From CAMLHU01 sp049680185 (lineage in GTDB: Bacteria > Gemmatimonadota > Gemmatimonadetes > Gemmatimonadales > GWC2-71-9), in NCBI GenBank assembly GCA_049680185.1, contig JBAUHI010000024.1:62001-126000 (forward strand): DNA of 64,000 nucleotides, written 5' to 3'. This document shows positions 1 through 8,473 of the stretch, one piece after another (the first letter of the stretch is position 1; each line of letters starts with the position of its first letter). The translations under genes and the position numbers were made by a program. The notes under the pieces are model-generated. The model was not told where the DNA came from. It ran no database searches and saw only the letters and a program-made list of their open reading frames with translations.

Positions 1-41
1 TCCTCCGCCCGGGCCAGCGCCTGGCGGAGTCGGGCGTCCAC
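1..41 (-). CDS. N-terminal fragment, possibly peptide chain release factor 1
   Basis: A GTG codon at 41-39 follows the rpmE stop by three bases and opens a frame reading VDARLRQALARAE to the window edge. An rpmE-prfA gene order is common in bacteria, and the short helical, Arg/Ala-rich start is compatible with an RF1 N-terminus, but only 13 codons are visible. The frame, start codon and tight spacing are seen directly. The identity is inferred from gene order alone and could be wrong. Confidence 0.35.
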   Translation of the reverse strand, partial: MDARLRQALARAE

Positions 42-44
42 GGG

Positions 45-260
45 TTACGCCTGCGGCGTTTCTGCCGTCTGGTACTTGCGGCGGAACCGGTCGACGCGGC
101 CGGCGGTATCCACCAGGCGTTGCTTGCCGGTGAAGTACGGATGGCAATGCGCGCACACTTCCACGCTGATGGCCGATGCCGTCGAGCGGGTCTCGAACTT
201 GTTCCCGCAATGACAGGTCACCGTGATGGCCCGATACATCGGATGGATGTTGTCCTTCAT
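45..260 (-). CDS. rpmE: 50S ribosomal protein L31 (zinc-binding, C+ form)
   Basis: This is the large-subunit ribosomal protein bL31, 71 residues, the usual length. It begins MKDNIHPMYR and carries the zinc-ligand cysteines of the C+ form: CHC near residue 18-20 and CAHC near 37-40, followed by HPYFTGKQ, the family signature. The ATG at 260-258 is chosen because a good Shine-Dalgarno (GAGGGAGC) lies 6-13 bases upstream and the protein matches the family from its first residue; the frame also stays open upstream, but that extension looks nothing like L31. The next gene in the operon starts three bases after the stop. Confidence 0.95.
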   Translation of the reverse strand: MKDNIHPMYRAITVTCHCGNKFETRSTASAISVEVCAHCHPYFTGKQRLVDTAGRVDRFRRKYQTAETPQA

Positions 261-470
261 GTCCAGCTCCCTCGCAAGCCCCGGACCGCACTCCCCGATG
301 GAATGCAGCACCCGATGGCGGTCTAGAACCGTGTAATGTAACGGGTTAGGGGTTCGGGAAGCAACGGAGCGGGGCGGTGTGCGCGGCCAGAGGGCACCGG
401 CCGAGGCCCCGTCGGCCTGGGTGTCCCCGTCCGAGGCCTCCCCCGCCCACCGCGGCTCGACCGGCACAGT

Positions 471-499
471 TTGACACACCGAAACGCCGCAAGTAACCT
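471..499 (+). promoter_or_regulatory. Sigma-70-type promoter of the CRP-family gene
   Basis: A perfect -35 hexamer TTGACA (471-476), a 17-base spacer and a -10 TAACCT (494-499) precede the regulator gene. The predicted transcription start near 506 leaves a leader of about 27 nt, which contains the GAGGTG ribosome-binding site. It is the clearest two-element promoter in the window. Confidence 0.75.
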
Positions 500-532
500 A
501 CTGGCCGATACTTCCACCCCCTGAGGTGCTGG

Positions 533-1210
533 TTGCCCCTTGCGTCCGCCGCTGTGCTCCAAAAGGTGCCTCTTTTCCATTCCCTCCCCGAGGGAGAGCT
601 GGCCGCGTTCGGTGAGCTTCTGCGGGAGCGCGCCTATCCCAAGGGGAGCGTCATCCTCTTCGAGGACGACCCCGGGGACGCGCTCTACATCGTCGGCGCG
701 GGCCAGGTCAAGGTGGTGTTGATCGGCGAGGATGGCCGGGAAGTGATCCTGTCGGTGCTGGGCCAAGGGAGCTTCTTCGGCGAGTTGGCACTGCTCGACA
801 ACGAGCCGCGTTCCGCCCACGTGATCGCGATGGAGGATTCCTCCGTCCTGGCACTTCGGCGGGAGGATTTCCAGGCGCGACTGCGGTCCTCCCCCGAGGT
901 GGCGATCGCCCTGCTCCGGGAGCTGTCCAGCCGGCTCCGGCGTGCCGACGAGAAGATCGGCGGATTGGTCCTGCTCGACGTGAACGGGCGGGTGGCCGAG
1001 CTGCTGCTCCGGCACGCGGATGAGGAGGGCGGCGAACGCATCACCCGCAAGCTCACGCACCACACGGTCGCGCAGATGATCGGCTCGAGCCGTGAGACGG
1101 TCTCACGCACGATGCGGGACTTCGTGGAGCGCGGGGTCATCCAAGTCACCCGGAAGGACATCACCATCACCGATCGCGCGGCGCTCCAGCAAGCCGCCCG
1201 GCGGTCGTGA
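533..1210 (+). CDS. Crp/Fnr family transcriptional regulator
   Basis: A 225-residue cyclic-nucleotide-type regulator. The N-terminal beta-barrel (about residues 12-125) carries the phosphate-binding-cassette pattern FGELALLDNEPRSA (82-95) with the Glu and Arg-Ser pair that contact cAMP in CRP. A long dimerisation helix follows, then a winged helix-turn-helix with recognition helix around SSRETVSRTM (185-194). FNR-type N-terminal cysteines are absent, so an iron-sulfur oxygen sensor is unlikely. The start is TTG at 533, supported by GAGGTG eight bases upstream. The gene has its own promoter and could act as a global or cAMP-type regulator; the ligand is not determinable from sequence. Confidence 0.9.
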   Translation: MPLASAAVLQKVPLFHSLPEGELAAFGELLRERAYPKGSVILFEDDPGDALYIVGAGQVKVVLIGEDGREVILSVLGQGSFFGELALLDNEPRSAHVIAMEDSSVLALRREDFQARLRSSPEVAIALLRELSSRLRRADEKIGGLVLLDVNGRVAELLLRHADEEGGERITRKLTHHTVAQMIGSSRETVSRTMRDFVERGVIQVTRKDITITDRAALQQAARRS

Positions 1211-1225
1211 TGCCCGTCACGGGCA
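1211..1225 (+). terminator. Short GC hairpin after the CRP-family gene
   Basis: TGCCCG-TCA-CGGGCA forms a perfect 6-bp stem with a three-base loop directly after the regulator stop codon. There is no following T-run, so intrinsic termination is doubtful. It may instead be an attenuating or mRNA-stabilising hairpin between this gene and the MBL hydrolase gene. Confidence 0.3.
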
Positions 1226-1271
1226 TTCCCGGCGCGCGAGGCGAAGTTGTCCCGATGCTTGAGCGCCGCCG

Positions 1272-2138
1272 GTGAAATACGCCGCCACCTTCTGGGGGAC
1301 CCGCGGGTCCATCCCGACCCCCGGCCCGAGGACGGCGCGGTTCGGGGGCAACACCCCCTGCGTCGCGATCTCCGCCGGCGGCGACCGCCTGGTGATCCTG
1401 GACGCCGGCAGCGGGATCCGTCCCCTGGGCCGCGCGCTGCTCGATGCCCACCCGGGGGCCATGACGGCGGAGATCCTGCTCAGCCATACGCATTGGGACC
1501 ATATCCAGGGACTGCCGTTCTTTGCCCCGCTCAACCGAACCGGCAACACGGTGCGCATCTTCGGTCCGCGCCAGGGGGACGTCGCCCTGGAGACCATCAT
1601 CGACCGGCAGACCGATGCGACGGTCTTCCCCATCCCGATCAAGGCCCTGGCCGCCGAACTGACCGTGACGGAGATCACCCCCGGGCCCTTCGAAGTGGAC
1701 GGATTCCGGGTGGACACCTTCCGGCTCCGCCATCCCGGCATGACCCTCGCGTACCGCTTGACGCCGCACGAAGGGGGCGCCAGTATGGCCTACGTCACAG
1801 ACAACGAGCTGGGTCGGGGTGGATCTTATGATGTCCCGCCCGACTGGCGCCGGCAGCTGGTCCGGTTCCTGGGCGACGTCGACCTCCTGGTGCACGATGG
1901 GATGTACAGCGACGCGTTGGCCGAGGCTCGGGCAGGCTGGGGCCATTCGACCCCGCGCCAGGCCGTGGAGCTGGCCGCGGAAAGTGGGGCCCGGCACCTG
2001 GTGCTCTTTCACCACGAGCCGGATCATGATGATGCCGCGATCGACCGCCTGCTCGACGAAGCGCGGAGCGTGGCGGCCAAGTCGGCCCCGGTCCTCCGGG
2101 TCGATGCGGCGATGGAAGGCCTGCAACTCAACCTCTGA
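1272..2138 (+). CDS. MBL-fold metallo-hydrolase (phosphodiesterase-like)
   Basis: A 288-residue metallo-beta-lactamase-fold enzyme. The metal-binding motif is SHTHWDH (71-77), giving the HxHxDH set, and later metal-ligand candidates are the Asp in LVHDGMY (near 200) and the paired histidines in LFHHEPDH (near 250). The opening FWGTRGSIPTPG resembles the family of cyclic-nucleotide or RNase Z-like phosphodiesterases. The GTG start at 1272 is chosen because the conserved first strand begins immediately there; no strong ribosome-binding site is visible. It lies between the CRP-family gene and the Mla operon. Substrate unknown; a cyclic nucleotide would suit the neighbouring CRP-type regulator, but that is inference. 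Confidence 0.85.
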   Translation: MKYAATFWGTRGSIPTPGPRTARFGGNTPCVAISAGGDRLVILDAGSGIRPLGRALLDAHPGAMTAEILLSHTHWDHIQGLPFFAPLNRTGNTVRIFGPRQGDVALETIIDRQTDATVFPIPIKALAAELTVTEITPGPFEVDGFRVDTFRLRHPGMTLAYRLTPHEGGASMAYVTDNELGRGGSYDVPPDWRRQLVRFLGDVDLLVHDGMYSDALAEARAGWGHSTPRQAVELAAESGARHLVLFHHEPDHDDAAIDRLLDEARSVAAKSAPVLRVDAAMEGLQLNL

Positions 2139-2153
2139 CGAGGAGCGTCACCC

Positions 2154-2876
2154 ATGAAGCGTGTCACCCTGGCCCTGCTGGCGATGGCGATCGCGGCGCA
2201 TGTCTCCGGACAGGCCCCCGCCGCCGCCCAGAAGGACACCCGCCCCGGCATCGCGGTCCTGCCGTTCGAGAACGGCGGTTCCTACGGGCGTGACAAGGAA
2301 GACTACGCCGCGCTCCAGACCGGCATCCCCGCGCTCGTCATCGACGAGCTCCAGCGGAATCCGGGCGCCCGCGTGGTCGATCGGCAAACGATCGAGAACC
2401 TCCTGAAGGAGCAGGATCTCGGCACCTCCGGTCGAGTGGATGCCGCGACGGCCGCCAAGGTCGGCAAGCTCGTCGGCGCCCGGTACGACATCACCGGCAC
2501 GTTCATCGAGCTGGGCGGCAAGTTCAAGCTGACCGCCCGGATCATCGATGGTGAGACCGGCGAGATCCTCAAGTCGGTCTCCAACGACGATGCGATGATG
2601 AATCCGAACGACCTGTTCAAGATCATCCAGTCGGTGGCCGGAAAGCTGATGACCGAGACCAAGCTTCCGCCCCTCCCGACCCAGGTGGCGGACGCGGTCA
2701 AGGCCACCAAGGTCCCGACCGAGGCGCTCACGTTGTACAGCCGCGCGCTCCTCTACCAGGACCGCGGTGACAAGACCAAGGCCACCGAGTACTACAGCCG
2801 GGCCATCACCGCGGCCGGCGGCCCTGGCAAGTTCACGTCCGCGGACGAGGGCTTGCAGCGGGTGAAGCAATCGTGA
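2154..2876 (+). CDS. CsgG/FlgO-like secreted protein with TPR-like tail
   Basis: A 240-residue exported protein. Residues 1-20 are a signal peptide, and no lipobox cysteine is present. Residues about 31-165 match the CsgG-type fold: a start of GIAVLPFENGGSY, then conserved segments around VVDRQTIENLLKEQ and GARYDITGTFIELGG. A helical C-terminal part (about 190-235, ALTLYSRALLYQDRGDKTKA) looks like a single TPR pair. A GAGGAG ribosome-binding site precedes the ATG. Only 4 bases separate it from the MlaE gene, so it probably acts in the envelope with the lipid-transport proteins. CsgG proper forms an outer-membrane pore; this shorter, non-lipidated relative may not. Confidence 0.8.
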   Translation: MKRVTLALLAMAIAAHVSGQAPAAAQKDTRPGIAVLPFENGGSYGRDKEDYAALQTGIPALVIDELQRNPGARVVDRQTIENLLKEQDLGTSGRVDAATAAKVGKLVGARYDITGTFIELGGKFKLTARIIDGETGEILKSVSNDDAMMNPNDLFKIIQSVAGKLMTETKLPPLPTQVADAVKATKVPTEALTLYSRALLYQDRGDKTKATEYYSRAITAAGGPGKFTSADEGLQRVKQS

Positions 2877-2880
2877 TGCC

Positions 2881-3666
2881 GTGACCGGGCTGCTCGCCCG
2901 GCTCGGTGGCGCGACCGCGCGCCGGCTCTCCGTTCTCGGGGCGCCGGCGCGCTTCGCGTTCGATGTCATCGGCTCGGCCCCTTCCCTCCCTGGGGCCGGC
3001 CGCCGGGTGGCCGCACGGGTGTTGTTCAACCAGCTCAGGTTCACGGCCCTGCAGGCCGTCCCGCTGGTAGCGCTCTTGAGCGGCATCCTGAGCTTCCTCG
3101 TCATCCAGATGTCCATCCGGGAGCTGGGCCAGTTCGGTGCCGCCGACCTGATCGGAAAGCTCCTCGTCGTGTCGATCGTCCGGGAGCTGGGACCGATGCT
3201 CACTGCGATCGCAGTAGTGGGCCGCAGCGGCACCGCCATCAGCGCGGAGCTTGCCACCAACTCGGTCATGGGAGAGGTCCGGGCGCTCGAAGCGCTGGGG
3301 ATCGACCCCAACCACTACCTCGTGATCCCCCGCCTCCTCGGCTGCACCATCGCCGTGGTGCTCCTGATCGTGCTCTTCGACGTAGTGGCGCTTTTCGGCG
3401 GGTACGTGGCCGCCAGCGTCGAGGGGATGTCGGGCGCGCGGTACCTGGCCAGCGTGCTGGCGGCGCTCGGTACCGTCGACGTCCTGCTGACGGTCGCGAA
3501 GGGTCTCGTCTTCGGGTTCAGCATCGGACTCCTGGCGAGCTTCCACGGGCTTCGCATCGCCCGCACGCCGACGGAGATCCCCCGCGCGGTCATCCGCGGC
3601 ACCGTGAGCTCGATCGTGGTCATCTTCGTCATCAGCGCCATCTTCGTCGTGGTCTTCCAGGCGTGA
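2881..3666 (+). CDS. mlaE: MlaE-family lipid ABC transporter permease
   Basis: A 261-residue inner-membrane permease of the MlaE/YrbE family, which passes phospholipids between the inner membrane and an MCE protein. Five to six hydrophobic helices are visible. The conserved cytoplasmic coupling region IVRELGPMLTAIAVVGRSG followed by AELATNSVMGEVRALEALGI is intact, as is the family's GTVSSIVVIFVISAIF end. The start is GTG at 2881, giving the usual length. Its 3' end overlaps the next gene by four bases (GTGA). The partner expected to bind the coupling region is the ATPase encoded next, which is degenerate here. Confidence 0.92.
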   Translation: MTGLLARLGGATARRLSVLGAPARFAFDVIGSAPSLPGAGRRVAARVLFNQLRFTALQAVPLVALLSGILSFLVIQMSIRELGQFGAADLIGKLLVVSIVRELGPMLTAIAVVGRSGTAISAELATNSVMGEVRALEALGIDPNHYLVIPRLLGCTIAVVLLIVLFDVVALFGGYVAASVEGMSGARYLASVLAALGTVDVLLTVAKGLVFGFSIGLLASFHGLRIARTPTEIPRAVIRGTVSSIVVIFVISAIFVVVFQA

Positions 3667-4331
3667 GCGGCCTGCTTGTCTTCGATGGGATCGACCTGGG
3701 CGATCAGGCACCCTTCTCCCTCACCGTGGCGGAGCACGAGACCGTCGTGGTCACCGGAGACGAGGCGAGCGGCGTCAACGACCTCGGGAGCTACGCCCTG
3801 GGCCTCGACCGTGCCCCGGGCGGATCGGTGCAGACCCTCGGCACGGACATCACCGCGCTGCCGCGCCGCCAGCAACTCGCCTTCCGTCGAAGGATCGGCT
3901 ACCTTCCCGCGGGCGACGGACTCCTGCAGAACCTTTCCTTGCGCGACAACATCCGGCTCCCGCTCCGCTTTGGCAGCAACTTCCGATCCGATGACATCGA
4001 AGGACGCGTGGACGTGATCCTGGCCCAGTTGCGGCTTCGCCCCGCCGCATCCCTTCGCCCGGCGGACACCTCCGACGAGTTGCGCCGCCGTGCGGCCCTC
4101 GGCCGCGCACTCGCATTCGATCCGGAGCTCGTGATCCTCGAGCAGCCGTTCGAAGGGTTGGGCGATCGTGTCGCCGGCGAACTCCTCGAAGTGGCGCGCG
4201 GCGGCGACACCGCCGATGGCGGTCGCCGCACCGTGTTCATCACCTCGCAGGACATCCCGGCCATGCTCCGGCCGCGGGTGGAGCGCCAGGTCCGGATGCA
4301 TTCGCGGCTCTCCGGAGTGGTGGCGCGGTGA
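3663..4331 (+). CDS. MlaF-like ABC protein with all ATPase motifs lost (pseudo-ATPase)
   Basis: By position, length (222 residues) and overall pattern this is the nucleotide-binding subunit of the Mla transporter. It has the family segments RRIGYLPAGDGLLQNLSLRDN and ELVILEQPFEGL in the right order. Every catalytic motif is altered. The Walker A region reads GDEASGVND (32-40), without GK(S/T). The Q-loop Gln is gone (YLPAG). The LSGGQ signature is replaced by TSDEL. Walker B ends in EQP, so the catalytic Glu is Gln. The H-loop reads ITSQD, with His replaced by Gln. The frame is intact and overlaps both neighbours by four bases, so it is a maintained protein rather than a pseudogene. It probably has a structural or regulatory role. 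Confidence 0.85.
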   Translation: MSGLLVFDGIDLGDQAPFSLTVAEHETVVVTGDEASGVNDLGSYALGLDRAPGGSVQTLGTDITALPRRQQLAFRRRIGYLPAGDGLLQNLSLRDNIRLPLRFGSNFRSDDIEGRVDVILAQLRLRPAASLRPADTSDELRRRAALGRALAFDPELVILEQPFEGLGDRVAGELLEVARGGDTADGGRRTVFITSQDIPAMLRPRVERQVRMHSRLSGVVAR

Positions 4332-5275
4332 GCCTCAACGAGCGCCAAGCCGACACCCTCATCGGCGCCCTTGTGGTCGGGGTCGTCCTCGTGCTCGGGA
4401 CCGCCATCTATTTCACCCTCGGCTGGAACCAGCGCCGGTGGGACCTTTACGTCACTGCCGCCTCGGCCCAGGACATCAGCGCCGACACCAAGGTCTTCCT
4501 GCAGGGACTCGAGGTCGGTCGCGTGGATGCCATCAACCCGCGGTTCGACCCGCGCAGCGGCACACTCACCTTCCTCGTGCACCTGCGCATCAACCAGAAG
4601 TTCCAGGACGGCGGCGCTGTCCGGCTCCCGACCGGCACCACGGCCGATATCTCCGCCGCGAGCGCCTTCGGGGGCGGCACGCTCATCTCGCTCAACACTC
4701 CCGCCACTTCGGCCAGTACGCTCGAGCCCGGCGACACGATCCCGTCGGTCCGCCACTCGACCCCGCTCGACCAGATCGCCCAAGTGGCCGATTCCCTCGC
4801 ACGTCAGGTGTCGCTGGTGCTGGCCGATACCCGCCGCCTCCTGGGAGACGTCGACGGCACCGTGCGGGAGGTACACCATACCCTCGCCGCCGCGGGACCT
4901 GGATTGCAGCACTCTGTGTTCCAGGCGGACTCATCGCTCATCGAACTGCGCCCGCTCCTCCGCCACGCCGACAGCCTGATCCGCCGCACCGACGTGCGGT
5001 TCGGCACGCTACAGGACTCGCTGTTGCAGACGTTGGCGAGCGCCCGCGCGCTGACCGGACACCTCGACAGCCTGGTCGAGCTGGCGCGCACTACCGGAAC
5101 GGAGAACCGGGCCGACATCCGCACCACCATCGAGCACCTCACCCGCGCCAGCGCGCAGCTGGAACATTTCGTCGACCAGGTATCGCGCCGCCCGCTCCGG
5201 ATGATCAGCGGGGTCCATCCGCTCCCACCCGATAGCCCGTCGGCATCGCCGGGCGACAGCGGCGGCACGCAATGA
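4328..5275 (+). CDS. mlaD: MCE/MlaD-family lipid-binding protein
   Basis: A 315-residue MCE-domain protein, the periplasmic lipid-binding partner of MlaE. A single N-terminal anchor helix (about 12-33) is followed by one MCE domain (about 36-115) with the typical VFLQGLEVGRVDAI and GTTADISAASAFGGGTLISL segments. The remainder is a long helical region (about 135-290), which in longer MCE proteins forms a hydrophobic tunnel or needle. The tail is Pro/Ser-rich. The GTG start overlaps the previous stop (GTGA) and its own stop overlaps the HD-GYP gene (ATGA). The family role is lipid trafficking between the membranes. Confidence 0.9.
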   Translation: MSLNERQADTLIGALVVGVVLVLGTAIYFTLGWNQRRWDLYVTAASAQDISADTKVFLQGLEVGRVDAINPRFDPRSGTLTFLVHLRINQKFQDGGAVRLPTGTTADISAASAFGGGTLISLNTPATSASTLEPGDTIPSVRHSTPLDQIAQVADSLARQVSLVLADTRRLLGDVDGTVREVHHTLAAAGPGLQHSVFQADSSLIELRPLLRHADSLIRRTDVRFGTLQDSLLQTLASARALTGHLDSLVELARTTGTENRADIRTTIEHLTRASAQLEHFVDQVSRRPLRMISGVHPLPPDSPSASPGDSGGTQ

Positions 5276-7221
5276 CGTTCCTGCTGCTCCATCCGGCGAC
5301 CTGGGACCCCGCGGCCCTCGGCGGCGTCCTGGCCGCCGACGACGTGGCGATCCAAGCCGTGTCGCCCGGCGCCCCCCTCGCGGCCGACGAGCGCCCCACG
5401 GTGCTCCTGCTCGACCCCGCCTCGCGGATGGCCTGGCCGACCCGCGCGCTCGCCACATTCACCGGCGCCGGCGCGGCTGTGGTGGCGCTCGGGGCACCGG
5501 GCGAGAACGATGTTCCCGCCCCCCTGGTCGAACTCGACCTGGCGGCGTTCCTCAAGGCCCCGGTCGGCACCCGCGAGACGCTGCTGGCCCTCCGGGTGGC
5601 CTTCCGGACCGCGGTCGACCGCCGAGAGGCGGCGCGTGCGCGTGTCGACAGCGCCGCTCGTGCCGATGAACTCCGTGAGCTGACCGAGATCGGCATCCGC
5701 TTGAGCACCGAGCGCGATTACAACACCCTGCTGGAGACGATCCTCACCCAGGCCCGCCGCATCACCCAGTCCGACGCGGGAAGCCTCTATGTGGTCGAGC
5801 AGGACGAACAGGGACTCCGGCGGCTCCGCTTCAAGCTGAGCCAGAATCACAGCCGGCCCGACATCCCGTTCGTCGAATTCACCATCCCGGTGGATCACGC
5901 GTCCATCGCAGGATATGCGGCCGCCGAAGGGGAGCCGCTGATCATCGACGATGCGTACGCCCTGCCGCCGGACGTGGAATATTCGTTCAATCGGTCCATC
6001 GACCAGCGCTACGGCTACCGCACCCGCTCGATGCTGAGCGTGCCGATGCTCAACCATCACGGCGAGACCATCGGGGTACTGCAGCTGATCAACCGCAAGC
6101 GGGCGCCCGGGGCGCTCCTCCACTCGCCGGAGGACACCGACCGGGAGGTGCTGGCCTACTCCTCCCCCAGCGTCAAGCTGGTCAAGGCGCTCGCGGGCCA
6201 GGCCGGTGTCTCGATCGAGAACAGCCAGCTCTACGAGTCGATCGAGCGGTTGTTCGAAGGGTTCGTGAAGGCCGCGGTGACCGCGATCGAGCAACGCGAT
6301 CCGACGACGTCGGGCCACTCGCTCCGGGTTGCGACGATGACGGTGGGGCTGGCCCACTCCGTCGACCGGGCGGGCGATGGCCCCTTCGGGAGCGTGAACT
6401 TCTCCGCTGACCAGATCCGCGAGCTCCGGTACGCGGGGTTGCTCCACGATTTCGGCAAGGTCGGCGTGCGCGAGCAGGTACTGGTCAAGGCCAAGAAGCT
6501 TTACACCGCCGACCTGACGCTCATCCGGCAGCGCCACGCCTTCCTGCAACGCACGGCGCAGTGGCGCCTGGAGCAGCAACGTGCCGACTACCTGGAACGC
6601 AATGGGCGGACCGGCTATGACGCACACCTGCGCGCGCTCCGCGCGGGCTTCGAGGAAGAGAGCGCCGGCCTGGACCGGTTCCTCAAGGTGATCCTCGATT
6701 CCAACGAGCCGACCGTGCTGGCGGAGGGGAACTTCGAACAGCTGCAGGACCTGGCGGAGCGGACGTACGAGACGATCGATGGCGCGGTGATGCCCTGGCT
6801 CACCGACGACGAGGTCCGGTTCCTGAGCATCCGTAAGGGGAGCCTCGACGAGGCCGAACGGCTCGAGATCGAGAGCCATGTGACCCACACGTACTGGTTC
6901 CTGCGGAATATCCCCTGGACCCGGGAGCTCAAGGGCGTGCCCGACATCGCCCACGGGCACCACGAGAAGCTCGACGGGTCAGGCTATCCCCGCCACATCC
7001 GCGGCGAGGCCATCCCCATCCAGACGAGGATGATGACCATCGCCGACATCTTCGACGCCCTCACCGCCTCCGACCGGCCCTACAAGCGCGCGCTCCCGCT
7101 CGACCGAGCCCTCGGCATCATGTCGGACGAAGTGAAGGCCGGGATGCTCGACCCGGAGCTCTTCACGGTGTTCGTGGACAGCAAGGTCTATGAAAAAAAG
7201 GACACTCAGTCGGAAGGATAA
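5272..7221 (+). CDS. GAF and HD-GYP domain protein (cyclic-di-GMP phosphodiesterase)
   Basis: A 649-residue soluble signalling protein. An N-terminal receiver-like region (1-120) lacks an obvious phospho-acceptor set. A short coiled coil is followed by a GAF domain (about 145-320) and an HD-GYP domain (about 325-640). The catalytic His392-Asp393 lie in LLHDFGKVG, and HHEKLDGSGYP (564-574) is intact, so activity on c-di-GMP is likely. About 170 residues separate the HD pair from HHE, roughly 110 more than in typical HD-GYP domains. The start overlaps mlaD by four bases, putting c-di-GMP turnover in the same transcript as envelope lipid transport. It converges on the next gene with a 31-base gap. 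Confidence 0.9.
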   Translation: MTFLLLHPATWDPAALGGVLAADDVAIQAVSPGAPLAADERPTVLLLDPASRMAWPTRALATFTGAGAAVVALGAPGENDVPAPLVELDLAAFLKAPVGTRETLLALRVAFRTAVDRREAARARVDSAARADELRELTEIGIRLSTERDYNTLLETILTQARRITQSDAGSLYVVEQDEQGLRRLRFKLSQNHSRPDIPFVEFTIPVDHASIAGYAAAEGEPLIIDDAYALPPDVEYSFNRSIDQRYGYRTRSMLSVPMLNHHGETIGVLQLINRKRAPGALLHSPEDTDREVLAYSSPSVKLVKALAGQAGVSIENSQLYESIERLFEGFVKAAVTAIEQRDPTTSGHSLRVATMTVGLAHSVDRAGDGPFGSVNFSADQIRELRYAGLLHDFGKVGVREQVLVKAKKLYTADLTLIRQRHAFLQRTAQWRLEQQRADYLERNGRTGYDAHLRALRAGFEEESAGLDRFLKVILDSNEPTVLAEGNFEQLQDLAERTYETIDGAVMPWLTDDEVRFLSIRKGSLDEAERLEIESHVTHTYWFLRNIPWTRELKGVPDIAHGHHEKLDGSGYPRHIRGEAIPIQTRMMTIADIFDALTASDRPYKRALPLDRALGIMSDEVKAGMLDPELFTVFVDSKVYEKKDTQSEG

Positions 7222-7252
7222 GGAGCCAGAGCTCGTGCCCGCCCCCCACCCG

Positions 7253-8473
7253 TCACGTCGTGCTGTTCGCCCCCACCCGCCAGACCCCCACCGCCATCCC
7301 GACATTCACCGGCACCAGGAGTGCCAGCACATCGCCATTGGCCTGGCCGCCGATCACCACGTGCCACGCCAGACCCAACAGCGACCCTGCCGCGATGATG
7401 ATGCCCAATCTGGGCGCCAGGCGTCGAGCCCATGGGCGCCCCAGGGCCAGCGGACGGATCGCGAAGGCCAGCACCAGCGCCAGCAGGTTGGCCTGGAGCA
7501 CATTCTGGTTCCGCCAGGTCGCCGTGTGGTCGGTCAAGGCCCAGAGCCCCGACGCCACCACGCCACCGATACCCAGCACCAGTGCCACCAGCGCAGCGGC
7601 CGCCACCCACCACCACCCCGGCCGCGGTCCCCGGCCGGTGGCACCTGCCAGGATCCCGCCCGCCAGCACCCCGACCAGCAGGAACCACGGGATCTCCGTA
7701 CCGTGATCCACCGGTTCGGGATACCTGTCGCTCAACGACAGCGTATCCTCGCGGATCACGAGTGGGAGCTGCACACCGGCGGAGTCGACGGTCACCTCAC
7801 GCAGGTGCACCATGAGGCGCACTGGCAGGAACATCTCCTGCCATTCATCGAGCGGCCGATCCACGGCCGGACCCAGCAGCAGCAGCATGCCGGTGCGCAA
7901 GAATGGCTGGTCCTGGGTCAGCCGGCGCGTATGGTCGCGGTCGGTGGTGCCGGTGGGCCGTCCACGGGTCGCCCGGGCGATGGCGCCGCCGAGCGCGCGA
8001 TCGAGCGCATCGCGTACCCGGGTGGAGCAGTTGTCGTGGTAATAGTCGTAGCGGTAGACCCGGTTCTCCGGCAACCCGTTCCAATCGAGGAACTGCTGCA
8101 GCGAGAGCCGTTCCGCCGGGGTGAGTCGGAGCGTCTGCTCCCAGAGCGAGCGGTGGCTGGTTTTGCGATAGAACTCGAGCGTGGGTGCGGTATAGAACGC
8201 CGCGGTCCAATAATTGAGCCGCCCCTCGAGGAAGTGGAGCAGGAACCCCTTCTCGGCGAAGTCGAACATGCCGTAGTTGTACACGAGGTCGAGCCCGGTC
8301 CGGCGGTCATGGATCCGGATCATGTTGTGGCCCCACCGCTCCCACACCGCGGCGCCCGGCCCCACCGTCACCACCGACACCTCCAGCGATGCGCCGGGGA
8401 CCAGGGCCTGGGCCGCGACCCTTCCCGTGACACCGAGCCACAGCAGCAGCGCGATCGCGGCCGCCCGCCTCAC
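7253..8473 (-). CDS. DUF4105-family membrane protein
   Basis: A 406-residue protein with a signal peptide (1-21, cleaved near VAAQA), a DUF4105 domain (about 25-250) and a C-terminal block of about four membrane helices (about 265-395). The domain shows VWERWGHNMIRI near the start, YYHDNCSTRVRD near residue 145 and a conserved RTGMLLLLGP segment; the Cys and His residues in these motifs suggest a papain-like fold described for the family. The biochemical role is unknown. The GTG start overlaps the stop of the oxidoreductase gene (GTGA), so the two are co-translated. Confidence 0.8.
   Translation of the reverse strand: MRRAAAIALLLWLGVTGRVAAQALVPGASLEVSVVTVGPGAAVWERWGHNMIRIHDRRTGLDLVYNYGMFDFAEKGFLLHFLEGRLNYWTAAFYTAPTLEFYRKTSHRSLWEQTLRLTPAERLSLQQFLDWNGLPENRVYRYDYYHDNCSTRVRDALDRALGGAIARATRGRPTGTTDRDHTRRLTQDQPFLRTGMLLLLGPAVDRPLDEWQEMFLPVRLMVHLREVTVDSAGVQLPLVIREDTLSLSDRYPEPVDHGTEIPWFLLVGVLAGGILAGATGRGPRPGWWWVAAAALVALVLGIGGVVASGLWALTDHTATWRNQNVLQANLLALVLAFAIRPLALGRPWARRLAPRLGIIIAAGSLLGLAWHVVIGGQANGDVLALLVPVNVGMAVGVWRVGANSTT

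Noticed and set aside
4804..6963. 719-codon minus-strand open frame opposite mlaD and the HD-GYP gene
   Set aside because: It is the antisense of two clearly recognisable proteins and shows only composition-driven sequence.
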